The notes under the pieces: generated by a model
What the model was told of the DNA's origin: nothing
Databases searched by the model: none
What the model saw: the letters and a program-made list of their open reading frames with translations, nothing else
Source: Flavobacterium praedii
GTDB lineage: Bacteria > Bacteroidota > Bacteroidia > Flavobacteriales > Flavobacteriaceae
Direction of reading: 5' to 3'
Assembly (NCBI RefSeq): GCF_026810365.1
Contig: NZ_CP113948.1
Location: 3,497,001-3,561,000 of the forward strand
DNA length: 64,000 nucleotides
Program-made: the position numbers and the translations under genes
Shown here: one piece after another, positions 1 to 7,376 of the stretch
Position numbering within the stretch: position 1 is the first letter of the stretch
How the letters are laid out: each line of letters starts with the position of its first letter

Positions 1-491
1 AAGAAAATTTACTTCCTAATAAGTCTGGACTTGGAGCACCTCTTGGTTGCTTAGATTCGGCTCGTTATGGAATTGCATGGGGCGCAATTGGTGCCGCTAT
101 GGACTGTTACGATACAGCTTTACGTTATGCCAAAGAAAGAATTCAGTTTGACAAACCTATTGCAGGAACTCAACTGCAACAAAAGAAATTGGCTGAAATG
201 ATTACTGAAATTACCAAAGCACAATTATTAACGTGGAGACTTGGAGTTTTAAGAAACGAAGGAAGAGCGACAACGGCTCAAATTTCTATGGCAAAAAGAA
301 ACAATGTAGACATGGCTATTCATATTGCACGCGAAGCGCGACAAATGCTTGGCGGAATGGGAATCACTGGTGAATATTCAATCATGCGCCATATGATGAA
401 CTTAGAATCGGTAATTACTTACGAAGGAACGCATGACATTCATTTATTAATTACTGGAATGGATATTACTGGAATTCCAGCTTTCAAATAG
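1..491 (+). CDS. Glutaryl-CoA dehydrogenase (acyl-CoA dehydrogenase family), C-terminal part
   Basis: The gene enters from the left edge; the reading frame is open from base 3 and ends at the stop at 489-491, giving about 162 C-terminal residues. It starts inside the LGCLDSARYGIAWGA segment typical of glutaryl-CoA dehydrogenases, continues through RIQFDKPIAGTQLQQKKLA, and carries TYEGTHDIH, where the glutamate of YEGT is the known catalytic base of this family. Glutaryl-CoA dehydrogenase oxidatively decarboxylates glutaryl-CoA to crotonyl-CoA in lysine and tryptophan breakdown, using FAD. The substrate assignment rests on these segments; the N-terminal domain is outside the window. A terminator follows the stop. 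Confidence 0.85.
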   Translation, partial: ENLLPNKSGLGAPLGCLDSARYGIAWGAIGAAMDCYDTALRYAKERIQFDKPIAGTQLQQKKLAEMITEITKAQLLTWRLGVLRNEGRATTAQISMAKRNNVDMAIHIAREARQMLGGMGITGEYSIMRHMMNLESVITYEGTHDIHLLITGMDITGIPAFK

Positions 492-529
492 CACTAAACA
501 ACTATTAAAGTATTTATAAAGTTAATAGT

Positions 530-560
530 AAAAGCTTCTTGGAAACGAGAAGCTTTTTTA
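530..560 (+). terminator. Intrinsic terminator after the acyl-CoA dehydrogenase gene
   Basis: A 10-bp perfect stem (530-539 with 548-557) with an 8-nt loop is followed by a T run. It separates the dehydrogenase gene from the DUF3050 gene. Confidence 0.8.
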
Positions 561-582
561 ATTTTACATAAAAAAATCCCCA

Positions 583-1365
583 ATGAATATTTCAGCTATA
601 AATTCGAAAATACAAAATCATAAACAGCAATTATTAGATCATTCTTTATATGAAAAAGTAAATACGATTGATGATTTACATTATTTTTTGGAAAACCATG
701 TATTTGCAGTTTGGGATTTCATGTCATTATTAAAAGCATTACAAAATAAATTAACGTGCACTACTATACCTTGGTTTGCTACAGCAAGTCCAGAAACTAG
801 ATATTTAATTAACGAAATTGTATTGGCCGAAGAAAGTGATTTAAGCTTTGATGGTCGTCGTTTAAGTCATTTTGAAATGTATATTGAAGCCATGCAAGAT
901 TGTGGAGCTGACACTTCTGGTATAGAGTGTTTTTTAGAAGAGGTAATTTCACTTCAAAATATATTTGTTGCCATTAAAAAGAGTACACTGCATCCAAACA
1001 TAAAAGCTTTTCTAGATTTTACATTTAGAGTAATAGAAGAAGGAAAACCACATGAAATAGCTGCGGCATTTACATTTGGCAGGGAAGATTTAATACCAAG
1101 TATGTTTACCGAAATTCTAAAAAGTTTTCAATCGAATTTTCCAGAAAGAGATTTGAAAAAATTGCTTTATTATTTTGAAAGACATATAGAATTAGATTTG
1201 GATGAACATGGACCAATGGCAATGACAATGATCACAGAACTTTGTGGGGATGATTACAAAAAATGGTCAGAGGTAGAAGCGATTTCAATTTTAGCATTAG
1301 AAAAAAGAATTGGCCTTTGGGATGCCATAGAAGAACAAATTATTCGAAGACCTGAAATGGCTTAA
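583..1365 (+). CDS. DUF3050 family protein (heme-oxygenase-like fold)
   Basis: This 260-residue protein matches the DUF3050 family by its opening and middle segments (SLYEKVNTIDDLHYFLENH, FAVWDFMSLLKALQ). It is predicted to be all-helical, cytoplasmic and without a signal peptide. The family is placed in the heme-oxygenase-like superfamily and has no established function known to me. Possible metal ligands are E84, H97, E168 and a helix with H201, D205 and H209, reminiscent of the H-x3-D-x2/3-H helix of diiron heme-oxygenase-like oxidases; that reading is inference. The gene stands alone after a terminator and has its own ATG with a poorly conserved ribosome binding site. Confidence 0.75.
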   Translation: MNISAINSKIQNHKQQLLDHSLYEKVNTIDDLHYFLENHVFAVWDFMSLLKALQNKLTCTTIPWFATASPETRYLINEIVLAEESDLSFDGRRLSHFEMYIEAMQDCGADTSGIECFLEEVISLQNIFVAIKKSTLHPNIKAFLDFTFRVIEEGKPHEIAAAFTFGREDLIPSMFTEILKSFQSNFPERDLKKLLYYFERHIELDLDEHGPMAMTMITELCGDDYKKWSEVEAISILALEKRIGLWDAIEEQIIRRPEMA

Positions 1366-1417
1366 GAGGTAATAGGATGACTTTCAGCTAAAAACAAACA
1401 AACATAAAATACTGAAT

Positions 1418-2155
1418 ATGTTTCGAAAATCAAGGTTGCTAGTTTGTATAATAATTCTATTGAATAGTAGCTGTCAAACGGATAACAGTTCAAGTCAGCA
1501 AACAACTATTGTTCCATCCACAAATATACCAGTATTAACTTTAGATACTAAAACGGATGTCATTAAGTATTTGGCGCTTGGTGATAGTTACACTATTGGT
1601 CAAAGCGTATGCGAAACCTGTAGATTTCCAGAACAATTAAAAAATAATCTCTTTAACTTAAACAAACAGAATACTTTTTATTTGAATATCATTGCGAAAA
1701 CGGGATGGACAACAGGAAATTTAATCTCATCCATAAATAGTCAAAACCCAAATAATGATTATGACTTAGTTACTTTGCTTATAGGAGTAAACAACCAATA
1801 TCAGGGAAACTCTTTTTCCGTATATGAAAAAGAATTTCCTGAATTAGTAAATAAAGCCATTTATTTGGCCAAAGGGGATAAATCAAATGTAATTGTTGTT
1901 TCTATTCCGGATTATGCTTTTACTCCTTTTGGAAATGGAAATAAAACAATTACTGCTGAAATAGATCTTTACAATGCTTATGCTGAAAGTTTTTGTTCAA
2001 AAAACGGTATTGCTTTTATAAACATAACAGATATTACACGACAAGGGATTATTGATCCAAGCTTAGTAGCATCCGATAATTTGCATCCTTCTGAAAAAGC
2101 ATATCGTTTATTTGTAGAACGCATAATGCCAAAAGCGGTTATGATACTACAATAA
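1418..2155 (+). CDS. SGNH/GDSL-family hydrolase lipoprotein
   Basis: The 245-residue product begins with a lipoprotein signal; the lipobox LNSSC places the lipidated cysteine at residue 19. Block I of the GDSL family is present as ALGDSYTIG with the nucleophile serine at about residue 57. Block III appears as IGVNNQYQG, and the Asp/His pair as DNLHPSEKAY near residue 220. Together they give a complete SGNH catalytic set. The enzyme is probably an esterase or lipase anchored in the envelope; substrate unknown. The gene converges on the ferredoxin gene, with two bases between the stop codons. Confidence 0.85.
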   Translation: MFRKSRLLVCIIILLNSSCQTDNSSSQQTTIVPSTNIPVLTLDTKTDVIKYLALGDSYTIGQSVCETCRFPEQLKNNLFNLNKQNTFYLNIIAKTGWTTGNLISSINSQNPNNDYDLVTLLIGVNNQYQGNSFSVYEKEFPELVNKAIYLAKGDKSNVIVVSIPDYAFTPFGNGNKTITAEIDLYNAYAESFCSKNGIAFINITDITRQGIIDPSLVASDNLHPSEKAYRLFVERIMPKAVMILQ

Positions 2156-2157
2156 AA

Positions 2158-2475
2158 TTAAGATTCGGGTGCCAATTCCAATTCTAAGCCTACTAAACTT
2201 TCCGTTATAGGAATTTGACAACCTAAACGACTGTTTGATTTTACATAAAAAGCTTCCGAAAGCATCGCCTCTTCGTCATCGCCCATTTCAGGTAACGCAA
2301 CATCATTAAGAACATAGCATTGGCAAGATGCACACATGGCCATTCCGCCACAAGTTCCTTCAACTGGAAGTTCATAAGCTTTGCACAATTCCATTATGTT
2401 CATTGCCATATCGGTTGGAGCTTGCAATTCATGTACTACACCTTCTCGATCTTTTATCTTTATTAAAACGTCCAT
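2158..2475 (-). CDS. 2Fe-2S ferredoxin, adrenodoxin/Isc type
   Basis: This 105-residue electron carrier has the vertebrate-type ferredoxin motif C-x5-C-x2-C (C42, C48, C51 within TCGGMAMCASCQ) and the fourth ligand C86 in LGCQIPI. The acidic segment EMGDDEEAML between them is typical of the partner-docking helix of adrenodoxin-like ferredoxins. It likely supplies electrons in Fe-S cluster assembly or to a monooxygenase. The Fe-S assembly genes nfu and mrp lie about 1 kb further on, on the same strand. Confidence 0.9.
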   Translation of the reverse strand: MDVLIKIKDREGVVHELQAPTDMAMNIMELCKAYELPVEGTCGGMAMCASCQCYVLNDVALPEMGDDEEAMLSEAFYVKSNSRLGCQIPITESLVGLELELAPES

Positions 2476-2519
2476 TCGTTTATTTAATTTTTTTCACAAA
2501 GTGGTTTCCACTTTTATTT

Positions 2520-2993
2520 TTATTCTTTTATTTCAAGATTTAATAAATATTCTTTATTATTTTCCTTGTTAACAATTCTAAGTCCAATTACATCTGCTTT
2601 GTTGATGATAAACGTAACTTTTGAATTGGGAGTATATGTTCCGTCATGGGTTTTAAACACCAATTTCCCTTCATAGGTCACATTTAATAAACCATTTTTT
2701 TCTTCTTTTTCTTTGGTTAGAATTTGAGAAGATAAAACAGCTGTGCTATACGCGCTATCATCTAGCATATTTGCCTTTCCTCCACTAAGGTCAGTCAAAA
2801 ATTCTGCATTTTCAATTTTTAGCTGTCCTTTTCTATTTGAAGAAATATTTACCATTTTACTAAAATTCAGTTGACTCCATTCTTCATCAACAACGGTTAA
2901 CATCTTGGACACATAAGACTCTTGAATTGGTTCTTGCCCGTAATTTTTATAAAAACATAAAAATAAAACAATCAATAAGTACTTCTTTTTCAT
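2520..2993 (-). CDS. Hypothetical secreted protein
   Basis: I do not recognise a family. The 157-residue product has an N-terminal signal peptide (MKKKYLLIVLFLCFYKNYG) and a soluble, beta-rich remainder (for example LLNVTYEGKLVFKTHDGTY), without cysteines in the mature part. It is probably periplasmic or exported. It lies 44 bp upstream of the ferredoxin gene on the same strand and may be co-transcribed with it, but nothing links the functions. Confidence 0.6.
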   Translation of the reverse strand: MKKKYLLIVLFLCFYKNYGQEPIQESYVSKMLTVVDEEWSQLNFSKMVNISSNRKGQLKIENAEFLTDLSGGKANMLDDSAYSTAVLSSQILTKEKEEKNGLLNVTYEGKLVFKTHDGTYTPNSKVTFIINKADVIGLRIVNKENNKEYLLNLEIKE

Positions 2994-3304
2994 AATTCAA
3001 ATTTGTAGGTTAGTGCTACAAAAGTAAATTTTTATTTGAATTTTCAAAGTAAAAAAAAATGAATTATTTATACTAGTTTTTGAATAAAACGAAATTATCC
3101 TTGATTTTATTGGTAATTCACTAATAATAATTACTAAAATAATTTGAATTTGTCACTATTTAACAAGTAATACCAAATCTTCTAGAGTAGTAAAAATGAT
3201 TTTTATCTTATAATAAAAGATATTAATTCGCTATTGAATTTAATTATCGAAGCTATTATAGTGTTAAAAAAAAATAGCTTCAATAATTAATTATTAGAAA
3301 AATA
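2994..3304. other. AT-rich intergenic stretch, no gene seen
   Basis: About 310 bases of very AT-rich sequence between the nfu gene and the hypothetical secreted protein. I see no open frame with protein-like composition, no tRNA and no member of the repeat families found elsewhere in the window. It presumably holds the promoter of the minus-strand pair ending at 2158. Confidence 0.5.
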
Positions 3305-3544
3305 TTACAAAACATTTACAACTGTTTCAATTTGAGGGGCATATTTTTTAATTGTAGTTTCTACTCCTGCCCTTAGCGTCATTTGATTTACGCTACAACT
3401 TGTACAAGCTCCTTCAAGGCGGACTTTTACATGTTTTCCTTCATCAATTGAAATAAGGGTAATATCACCTCCATCTGAATTCAAAAAGGGTCTGATTTCA
3501 TCAAGCGCTTTTAGAACATTATTTGTCAATTCTTCTGTTTTCAT
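3305..3544 (-). CDS. NifU C-terminal domain protein (Nfu-type Fe-S carrier)
   Basis: A 79-residue stand-alone NifU-like domain. LNSDGGDITL is the family signature and the cluster-binding CxxC is C47-T-S-C50 within GACTSCSVNQMTLRAGVE. Nfu proteins hold a 4Fe-4S cluster between two subunits and pass it to apo-enzymes. It follows the Mrp ATPase gene by 38 bp on the same strand, a common pairing that supports a shared role in Fe-S cluster delivery. Confidence 0.92.
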   Translation of the reverse strand: MKTEELTNNVLKALDEIRPFLNSDGGDITLISIDEGKHVKVRLEGACTSCSVNQMTLRAGVETTIKKYAPQIETVVNVL

Positions 3545-3582
3545 ACTTTTTAAATTTCTTCTTTAGATAGAGATTAAGAATC

Positions 3583-4713
3583 TTATTTCTTAACTGATGA
3601 ACATCCTGCCATTGTTGTGATTTTGATTACTTCGGTAGGTTCTAAATTTTCATTTCTATTTACTACTTCATTTACTACATTGCGGGTAATATCATCAAAT
3701 ACATTTTCAATAATTGAGCCTGCTTGTAATGCAGCTGGACGACCAAAATCACCTGCTTCACGAATTGATTGAACAATTGGTACTTCTCCTAGAAAAGCAA
3801 CACCTAAATCTTGTGCCAAATCTTTTGCACCTTCTTTACCAAAAATGTAATATTTATTATTAGGCAATTCTTCAGGGGTAAAATAAGCCATGTTCTCGAT
3901 AATTCCTAAAACGGGTACATTAATTGCTTCAGACATAAACATAGAAACCCCTTTTTTAGCATCGGCCAAAGCGACTGCTTGAGGAGTACTTACTACAACT
4001 GCTCCAGTTACTGGCAATGACTGCATAATTGATAAGTGAATGTCTCCTGTTCCTGGTGGTAAATCAATTAACATAAAATCCAATTCGCCCCAATTTGCAT
4101 CAAAAATCATTTGATTCAAGGCTTTGGAAGCCATAGGACCTCTCCAGATTACAGCTTGACTTGGTGAAGTAAAAAATCCTATCGAAAGTATTTTTATTCC
4201 ATAACTTTCAACTGGTTTCATTTTTGACATTCCATTAACTTCAACTGATAATGGTTTTTCATTTTCAACATCAAACATTATTGGCATTGATGGCCCGTAA
4301 ATGTCTGCATCTAATACTCCTACAGCAAATCCCATTTTGGCTAATGTTACTGCTAAATTTGCCGTAACAGTAGATTTTCCAACTCCTCCTTTGCCTGAAG
4401 CTACTGCTATGATGTTTTTAATCCCAGGAATTGATTTTCCTTTAATTTGATTTGGATTTTCTGCTGCTTCTACTTTTATGTTAACTTTAATTTTTGCGTC
4501 TGGCGAAACTAATTCTAGGATTGTTTTTTTAATATCATCTTCGGCTCTTTTTTTAATGTGCATTGCCGGAGTATGTAAAACCAAATCCACAACGACTTCG
4601 TCCCCAAACGTAACTACATTTGCAATCGCTCCACTTTCAACCATGTTTTTTCCTTCTCCAGCAATTGTTATTGTTTCTAATGCTTTAAGAATATCTTTTC
4701 TTTCTAATTTCAT
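3583..4713 (-). CDS. Mrp/NBP35 family P-loop ATPase, Fe-S cluster carrier
   Basis: The 376-residue protein has an N-terminal MIP18/DUF59-like domain (residues 1-85) and a ParA/MinD-type ATPase with the deviant Walker A GKGGVGKS at 107-114. DADIYGPS follows, as in all Mrp proteins, and DLPPGTGD provides the Walker B region. Mrp proteins bind and transfer 4Fe-4S clusters in the cytoplasm. The C-terminus is short and cysteine-containing (TTMAGCSSVKK). It is the first gene of a two-gene unit with nfu. Confidence 0.93.
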   Translation of the reverse strand: MKLERKDILKALETITIAGEGKNMVESGAIANVVTFGDEVVVDLVLHTPAMHIKKRAEDDIKKTILELVSPDAKIKVNIKVEAAENPNQIKGKSIPGIKNIIAVASGKGGVGKSTVTANLAVTLAKMGFAVGVLDADIYGPSMPIMFDVENEKPLSVEVNGMSKMKPVESYGIKILSIGFFTSPSQAVIWRGPMASKALNQMIFDANWGELDFMLIDLPPGTGDIHLSIMQSLPVTGAVVVSTPQAVALADAKKGVSMFMSEAINVPVLGIIENMAYFTPEELPNNKYYIFGKEGAKDLAQDLGVAFLGEVPIVQSIREAGDFGRPAALQAGSIIENVFDDITRNVVNEVVNRNENLEPTEVIKITTMAGCSSVKK

Positions 4714-4979
4714 ATTTAAATATTGTTTTATATTGAAAATTCTTTTTTTTTATTAAAATTCTTTTTTGTAGCTTACAAGATCATTTTATTATTTTTTATA
4801 CTTAAATATAAAAGTAACTATTCTTATTTAAACTAATTTTAGATTGCAAAGATAACAGATTAAGTTCTTATTTTAAAGGATTTGGATTGTATTTATTGAT
4901 CGTATTATTCAATAAATGATATATTTCATTTTCTATTTATCAACTTTAAAATCTACCAAAAAAAGGTGTATTATATTAT

Positions 4980-5312
4980 TTATTCCTTTAGTATTGGTTC
5001 CCAAAAAACAGATTCCAAATCGATAATTTGATTCTCTTTAACAATAATGCCTTCACTTTCCAGTAATTGTTGCATGAGATTGGTTCCATCAAAATGGTGT
5101 TTTCCTGTTAATAATCCTTTTCTATTGACCACTCTATGCGCGGGTACATCTTCTAGATTATGTGCTGCATTCATTGCCCAACCTACCATTCTTGCAGAGC
5201 GTGTTGCGCCTAATACTTTAGCAATTGCGCCATATGAGGTTACTTTTCCATATGGAATTTGCCTAACGACTCTATATACTCTTTCAAAAAAATTGTCGCT
5301 ATTTGATTCCAT
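4980..5312 (-). CDS. Alkyltransferase-like (ATL) DNA-binding protein, catalytic Cys replaced by Ala
   Basis: The 110-residue protein matches the DNA-binding domain of O6-alkylguanine DNA alkyltransferase: IPYGKVTSYGAIAKVLG (helix-turn-helix) and the arginine finger in TRSARMVGWAM. Where alkyltransferases have PCHR, this protein reads PAHR, with alanine at residue 58. Enzymes without that cysteine cannot accept the alkyl group; ATL proteins bind alkylated bases and hand them to nucleotide excision repair. The sequence therefore points to a damage-recognition protein, not a transferase. Its start lies 5 bp past the stop of the LysE-type gene, so the two are probably co-transcribed. Confidence 0.88.
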   Translation of the reverse strand: MESNSDNFFERVYRVVRQIPYGKVTSYGAIAKVLGATRSARMVGWAMNAAHNLEDVPAHRVVNRKGLLTGKHHFDGTNLMQQLLESEGIIVKENQIIDLESVFWEPILKE

Positions 5313-5317
5313 TGGTT

Positions 5318-5953
5318 TTATCCAAAATAGGCTTTAATAAGTTTAAATAGTGTGATTATCGAAACAATTCCAGTTATTGTACCTATAATATAATTTCCGT
5401 TATTCATTAAAAAAGAGGACTTAGATTCCCTTTTTTTAAAGTAAATAATATAAAGATAAAAAACCAAAAAGGAACCTGAAACTACTCCTGTTACAAAGGA
5501 ATATATAAAATATTGGGTAAAGTAAAAATAACCGTAACTACTGAGTGTTATAGATACAAAAACATAATAAGGTACGGGAAACAAATTCAAAGCCGACAAT
5601 AACATTCCCAAAAACAAACGGTTTGTTTTACTGCGAATTTTTGTTTCAGACTCTGGTATTTTTGGTTTTTTGGCTTTCCATAAGAAATAAATGGTCAAAG
5701 CGATAAAGATAAACAACCCAATTTCTTGAAGTCTATTGATAATATCTGGCCTGCTATTGATGAAATTAGCAAATAATATTGCCAAAAGTGTTTGAAAAAA
5801 TACAATTAGTGTAGCGCCAATAGCAAAGAAATATGCTTCATTTTTGCCATCTTTTAAACTCACTTTTGCAGCTGTCATATTGATTAGACCTGGAGGAGCA
5901 ATACCGATTGCAGCAACAATAAACCCGAGTATAAAAGGTAAGATTAGCGTCAT
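5318..5953 (-). CDS. LysE-family transporter
   Basis: A 211-residue membrane protein with about six hydrophobic segments. The N-terminal GFIVAAIGIAPPGLINMTAA matches the Px..G(P/L)xN region of LysE/RhtB-type exporters. These efflux proteins export amino acids or small metabolites through the inner membrane; the substrate cannot be read from the sequence. It precedes the ATL gene with 5 bp between them. Confidence 0.8.
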   Translation of the reverse strand: MTLILPFILGFIVAAIGIAPPGLINMTAAKVSLKDGKNEAYFFAIGATLIVFFQTLLAILFANFINSRPDIINRLQEIGLFIFIALTIYFLWKAKKPKIPESETKIRSKTNRLFLGMLLSALNLFPVPYYVFVSITLSSYGYFYFTQYFIYSFVTGVVSGSFLVFYLYIIYFKKRESKSSFLMNNGNYIIGTITGIVSIITLFKLIKAYFG

Positions 5954-6014
5954 ATATAGATTTTACAGTCTAATGTACAGTCACAAATTTGTTGCTAAAG
6001 GCTGTAACAAAAAA

Positions 6015-6689
6015 CTATTTGATTTTAAAACGAATGTACGTAATTGCTTTATTAATTTCTAAATATTGTTTTTCATAAAAGGTCTGAAAAGCGGTAACTT
6101 CTTCAGGACTTCCTTCGTTTACATACACATTGTGGTTGGCATATAAAACTTCATGTCCTTCACCATGAAGCAATCCTAATGTATAGCCGTGCATAAACTC
6201 ACTATCGGTTTTAAGGTTTACAACACCGTCTTTTTTCAATATTTTTTTATACAATTGTAAAAATTCAGAATTGGTCATTCTGTGTTTTGTTCTTTTGTAT
6301 TTTATTTGAGGATCTGGAAAAGTGATCCAAATTTCGTCGACTTCCTTTTCTGCAAAAATATGGTTGATTAATTCGATTTGAGTTCGAATGAATGCCACAT
6401 TATGCAATCCCGTTTCAACAGCAGTCTTTGCACCACGCCAAAAACGAGCCCCTTTGATATCGATTCCTACAAAGTTCTTATTGGGATATCTCTCGGCTAA
6501 ACCAACAGAGTATTCTCCTTTACCACAACCCAATTCCAACACTAATGGATTTTCATTTTTAAAGAAGTCTGAATTCCATTTCCCTTTTAGCGGAAATAAA
6601 TCTCCTACAACTTCTTCTCTTGTTGGTTGAAAAACATTATTGAATGTTTCGTTTTCCTTGAATCTCTTTAATTTATTTTTGCTTCCCAC
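6015..6689 (-). CDS. trmB: tRNA (guanine-46-N7)-methyltransferase
   Basis: The 224-residue product has the TrmB SAM-binding motif LELGCGKGEYSVGLAERYP, the motif FVGIDIKGAR, and the active-site stretch ITFPDPQIKYKRTKHRMT. TrmB methylates G46 of the variable loop of many tRNAs in the cytoplasm. The best start is a GTG at 6687-6689 giving MGSKNKLKRF; no upstream ATG fits and this N-terminus is usual for flavobacterial TrmB. Confidence 0.95.
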   Translation of the reverse strand: MGSKNKLKRFKENETFNNVFQPTREEVVGDLFPLKGKWNSDFFKNENPLVLELGCGKGEYSVGLAERYPNKNFVGIDIKGARFWRGAKTAVETGLHNVAFIRTQIELINHIFAEKEVDEIWITFPDPQIKYKRTKHRMTNSEFLQLYKKILKKDGVVNLKTDSEFMHGYTLGLLHGEGHEVLYANHNVYVNEGSPEEVTAFQTFYEKQYLEINKAITYIRFKIK

Positions 6690-6765
6690 GATCTAATTAC
6701 TATTTCGGCAAAATTAAGGAATTATATAAGAACGAAAGCTCAAGTATCGAAAAAATCAGAAATTA

Positions 6766-7272
6766 TCATTTGATTTGCTTATTTTGTATCAATACGTCTT
6801 CTATTGGCGCAATGATTTTGATTACTTGGTCGGTATTTTCGTTGGGAATTGTCATGGATAGAACATAATGCTTTATTTTCCAATCTTTACCAATTTTGAC
6901 CAAAACTCCAGAACCCCTACAAATTTTCATTTGTGTATTTAAAAGTTCATCAAACCAAGCTATTTTTCCTGATTCATCAAAATAAATATGACGTTCCATT
7001 GCTTTAAAATTCCATGCCTTGCCTTTATCGAAAAAGGGTTTTGCAAAAGCTTGAAAGTTTTTATAATTCCAATTCTCAGACGGATCTGTCCCAATAAAAA
7101 CGGCGTCTTTGGTCATTAATCCAAAATAGGCATTAAAATTTGCTTCGGAAGCCGCTTTGTGCCAAGCATCAAGTGTTTTATTTACCTCTTCTTTTTTGTC
7201 TAATTCTTTATGTTGAAAAGCGTCAAAACTAAAAACTGATAATATTGCTAAACTTAAAAAAAATACTTTCAT
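6766..7272 (-). CDS. Secreted NTF2-like (SnoaL/DUF4440-type) protein
   Basis: The 168-residue protein has a short signal peptide (MKVFFLSLAILSVFSFDAF) followed by an NTF2-like fold: the helix VNKTLDAWHKAASEANFNAYFGLM, then MTKDAVFIGTDPSENWNYKNF and later GSGVLVKIGKDWKIKHYVLS. Proteins of this type are usually small enzymes or binding proteins of unknown substrate. It is probably periplasmic. It is followed (on its own strand) by trmB after a 76-bp gap. Confidence 0.75.
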   Translation of the reverse strand: MKVFFLSLAILSVFSFDAFQHKELDKKEEVNKTLDAWHKAASEANFNAYFGLMTKDAVFIGTDPSENWNYKNFQAFAKPFFDKGKAWNFKAMERHIYFDESGKIAWFDELLNTQMKICRGSGVLVKIGKDWKIKHYVLSMTIPNENTDQVIKIIAPIEDVLIQNKQIK

Positions 7273-7301
7273 ATGTAGTTACTATTTGTTCTTTATAGGA
7301 T

Positions 7302-7317
7302 CCCGATAGCTATCGGG
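7302..7317. repeat. 16-bp perfect palindrome CCCGATAGCTATCGGG
   Basis: A perfect palindrome upstream of the NTF2-like gene. A near-identical form lies inside the element at 22369-22466 and a related one (CCCGATCATTATCGGGA) at 59311-59327. It may be a protein-binding site or a minimal hairpin repeat; the sequence does not decide. Confidence 0.5.
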
Positions 7318-7376
7318 AGGTATTGTTATATCTTCATTGGTGTTTGCAACCAATTTACAGTCATGCTCCTTTCATA

